A DNA stretch of 64,000 nucleotides, from IMG/VR virus record IMGVR_UViG_3300010392_005355, positions 1 to 64,000 of that record; one strand, 5' to 3'. Positions 62,903 to 64,000 of this stretch are shown in pieces. The notes under the pieces were generated by a model that was given only the letters and a program-made list of their open reading frames with translations, was not told where the DNA came from and did no database searches. Source of the DNA: a virus. How positions within the stretch are numbered: the stretch's first letter is position 1; each line of letters opens with the position of its first letter. The position numbers and the translations under genes are program-made.

Positions 62903-63446
62903 GCGTTTTTGCGAAGATGCGCGTGCGCATTACCCCCCTCTACCTCCCCCCTTTCAGGGGGGAGAATGGCCCTCAAGCAAGGCGGCTGCTGTTCGGGTTC
63001 CTCCCCCTGCAAGGGAGAGGACAGGTGGGGGTCATGATACGAGACGCGACCTCCTCATCGAAGGCTATGCCTCTCTCTTCGGGGTACCGGATGCGAGCGG
63101 GGATGTGGTGCGGGCCGGAGCGTTTACGCGGAGCCTGCAGCGGGCGGCGCGTGTGCCGATGCTGTTGCAGCACAGGCCGGGCGCGATTGCCGGGCGCTGG
63201 GTGCGCATGGTGGAGGATGGACGCGGGCTGTACGTGCGTGGGCTGATCGAAAGCGAGGCGGCGCGCAGCATGGCGAAGAGCGGCCTGAGCGGCCTGTCCA
63301 TCGGCTTTCGCCCGCGTATCTGGAACCGTTTGAGGGCGGACGGGCGGGAACTGATCGAGGTGGATCTGGTGGAAGTGTCCCTGGTGGGCAGCCCGATGCA
63401 GGCCCGTGCCCGGTTTGCCCTGATGGGCGCGGCGGTGGCGGCGTGA
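62895..63446 (+). CDS. GTA prohead protease (gp4) with repeat-derived N-terminus
   Basis: A 183-aa HK97-family prohead protease. The conserved part begins near residue 53 (LLIEGYASLFGVPDASGDVV) and continues with the catalytic region LLQHRPGAIAGRW, LSGLSIGFRPR and a DLVEVSLVGSPMQ end. Residues about 13-46 are encoded by the palindromic repeat at 62931-63032, whose translation is Pro/Gly/Arg-rich and not typical of the family. It is removed or tolerated only if the protein folds from residue 50 on. Confidence 0.88.
   Translation: MSRRFCEDARAHYPPLPPPFQGGEWPSSKAAAVRVPPPARERTGGGHDTRRDLLIEGYASLFGVPDASGDVVRAGAFTRSLQRAARVPMLLQHRPGAIAGRWVRMVEDGRGLYVRGLIESEAARSMAKSGLSGLSIGFRPRIWNRLRADGRELIEVDLVEVSLVGSPMQARARFALMGAAVAA
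62931..63032. repeat. ~100-bp palindromic repeat element, in-gene copy
   Basis: Aligns over its full length with the reverse complement of 59437-59536, including CTCCCCCCTT-CAGGGGGGAG, the core CAAGCAAGGCG-CTGCT and the second CTCCCCCT hairpin. It lies inside the 5' part of the prohead protease frame and keeps it open. It resembles palindromic elements that spread into coding regions, such as those of Rickettsia. Confidence 0.85.
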
Positions 63447-63484
63447 GGGATGACAAGCGGATGAGTAGTTTAACAGGAGAGAGC

Positions 63485-64000
63485 ATGACCAAGGAAACGA
63501 AAATGGCGGGCGGGTCTGATACGGCCGAGCTGATGGCGGCATTTGCGGCCTATACAGAGGCCAATGATGCGCGCCTTGCAGAGATGGAACAGAAGGGCGA
63601 AAGCGATCCGCTGACGGATGAGCGCCTGGCGCGAATTGATCGCCGCCTTGAGGCGCTGAGCCTGAAGATGGCGAGGCCGGAGGCGGGGAATGTGAAGAGT
63701 GCGGACGAAGACGCCCGTAGTGACGCCTGGACGCGTTACCTGCGCAGCGGCGATGATAGCGGGCTAGCCCGGCTGGACGTGAAAGCGCTGAATACGGGTA
63801 CGGACGAGCAGGGCGGCTATATTGCGCCGCCGGAGCTGGACCGGCTGATCGAGTCCCGCCTGATGGCGGCGAGCCCGATGCGCCAGATTGCGACCGTGCG
63901 ACAAACCTCTGCCGGGGTGTATCGCAAGCCGGTGGGCCTTGGCGCGGCGGCAAGCTGGGTGGGCGAACAGGCGGCGCGGACGGAGACGGCTCATTCCGGT
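63485..64000 (+). CDS. GTA major capsid protein (gp5), partial
   Basis: An HK97-fold capsid cut by the window end after 172 codons. The ATG at 63485 has a strong AGGAGAG site. A helical delta domain (about 10-75) is followed by LNTGTDEQGGYIAPPELDRL and SPMRQIATVRQTSAGVYRKP, typical of HK97/GTA capsids. The delta domain is the expected substrate of the protease before it. Confidence 0.95.
   Translation, partial: MTKETKMAGGSDTAELMAAFAAYTEANDARLAEMEQKGESDPLTDERLARIDRRLEALSLKMARPEAGNVKSADEDARSDAWTRYLRSGDDSGLARLDVKALNTGTDEQGGYIAPPELDRLIESRLMAASPMRQIATVRQTSAGVYRKPVGLGAAASWVGEQAARTETAHSG

Overview
The window is high-GC alphaproteobacterial DNA holding a nearly complete temperate siphovirus prophage (about 1-51,200), then a tRNA-Gly, three ordinary host genes, and the start of a Rhodobacter-type gene transfer agent (GTA) cluster (57,680 to the end). 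The host is placed in the Alphaproteobacteria, most likely near Hyphomonadaceae/Caulobacterales. This rests on the GTA genes, a GcrA homologue, a GapR (DUF2312) domain and a beta-propeller phytase/TonB receptor pair. Family-level placement is inference.

Prophage, left arm (1-12,145, minus strand). One long run of tightly overlapping genes (ATGA or TGATG junctions) is read leftward from a promoter near 12,199. It carries a recombination module (SSB, YqaJ/lambda-type exonuclease, ERF annealing protein), an HD phosphohydrolase, ASCH and HNH proteins, and many small unknowns. In its middle is a fusion of an FtsK gamma winged helix to a GapR domain, flanked by two paralogous genes that share an 80-bp perfect repeat. 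The integrase is not in the window and should lie to the left.

Switch region (12,146-14,694). A CI-type S24 repressor is translationally coupled to a secreted-protein gene. A Cro-like gene, apparently leaderless, lies across from it. Matching TTGACT promoters embedded in ATTATGC/GCATAAT repeats drive the two arms. CII-like and LexA-like HTH genes follow.

Right early arm (14,691-19,901, plus strand). MT-A70 adenine methyltransferase, replication proteins, a stand-alone DnaA domain IV and a GcrA homologue. Together with the GapR fusion, the phage carries counterparts of several parts of the alphaproteobacterial cell-cycle circuit.

Late region (19,926-45,710). A consensus-like promoter and strong leader hairpin precede packaging, head and tail genes. 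The portal carries a C-terminal Acb1-like 2H phosphoesterase (anti-CBASS) domain. The MuF-type head protein ends in an ADP-ribosyltransferase domain and is followed by a 50-aa gene. A small sugar-modification cassette sits between head genes. The tail chaperone pair needs a -1 frameshift. Tape measure, tail hub, fibre proteins and a GH108 endolysin follow.

Right end (45,711-51,360). Short minus-strand accessory operons, a lipoprotein, membrane proteins that are lysis candidates, and a divergent control region with four phased ACGTGTTA-type repeats. One product of the leftward microprotein operon, 28 aa long, ends in YFGRKCFRTGK.

Host part. tRNA-Gly(TCC), a GGDEF diguanylate cyclase, a beta-propeller phytase and TonB receptor pair, then GTA genes for TerS, TerL, portal, gp3.5-like, prohead protease and major capsid (cut by the window end). 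The GTA cluster is interrupted by a minus-strand ParA ATPase/partner pair. The partner ends in YFGRKAFRTGG, nearly the same tail as the phage microprotein. A roughly 100-bp palindromic repeat occurs twice in the cluster, once inside the protease reading frame.
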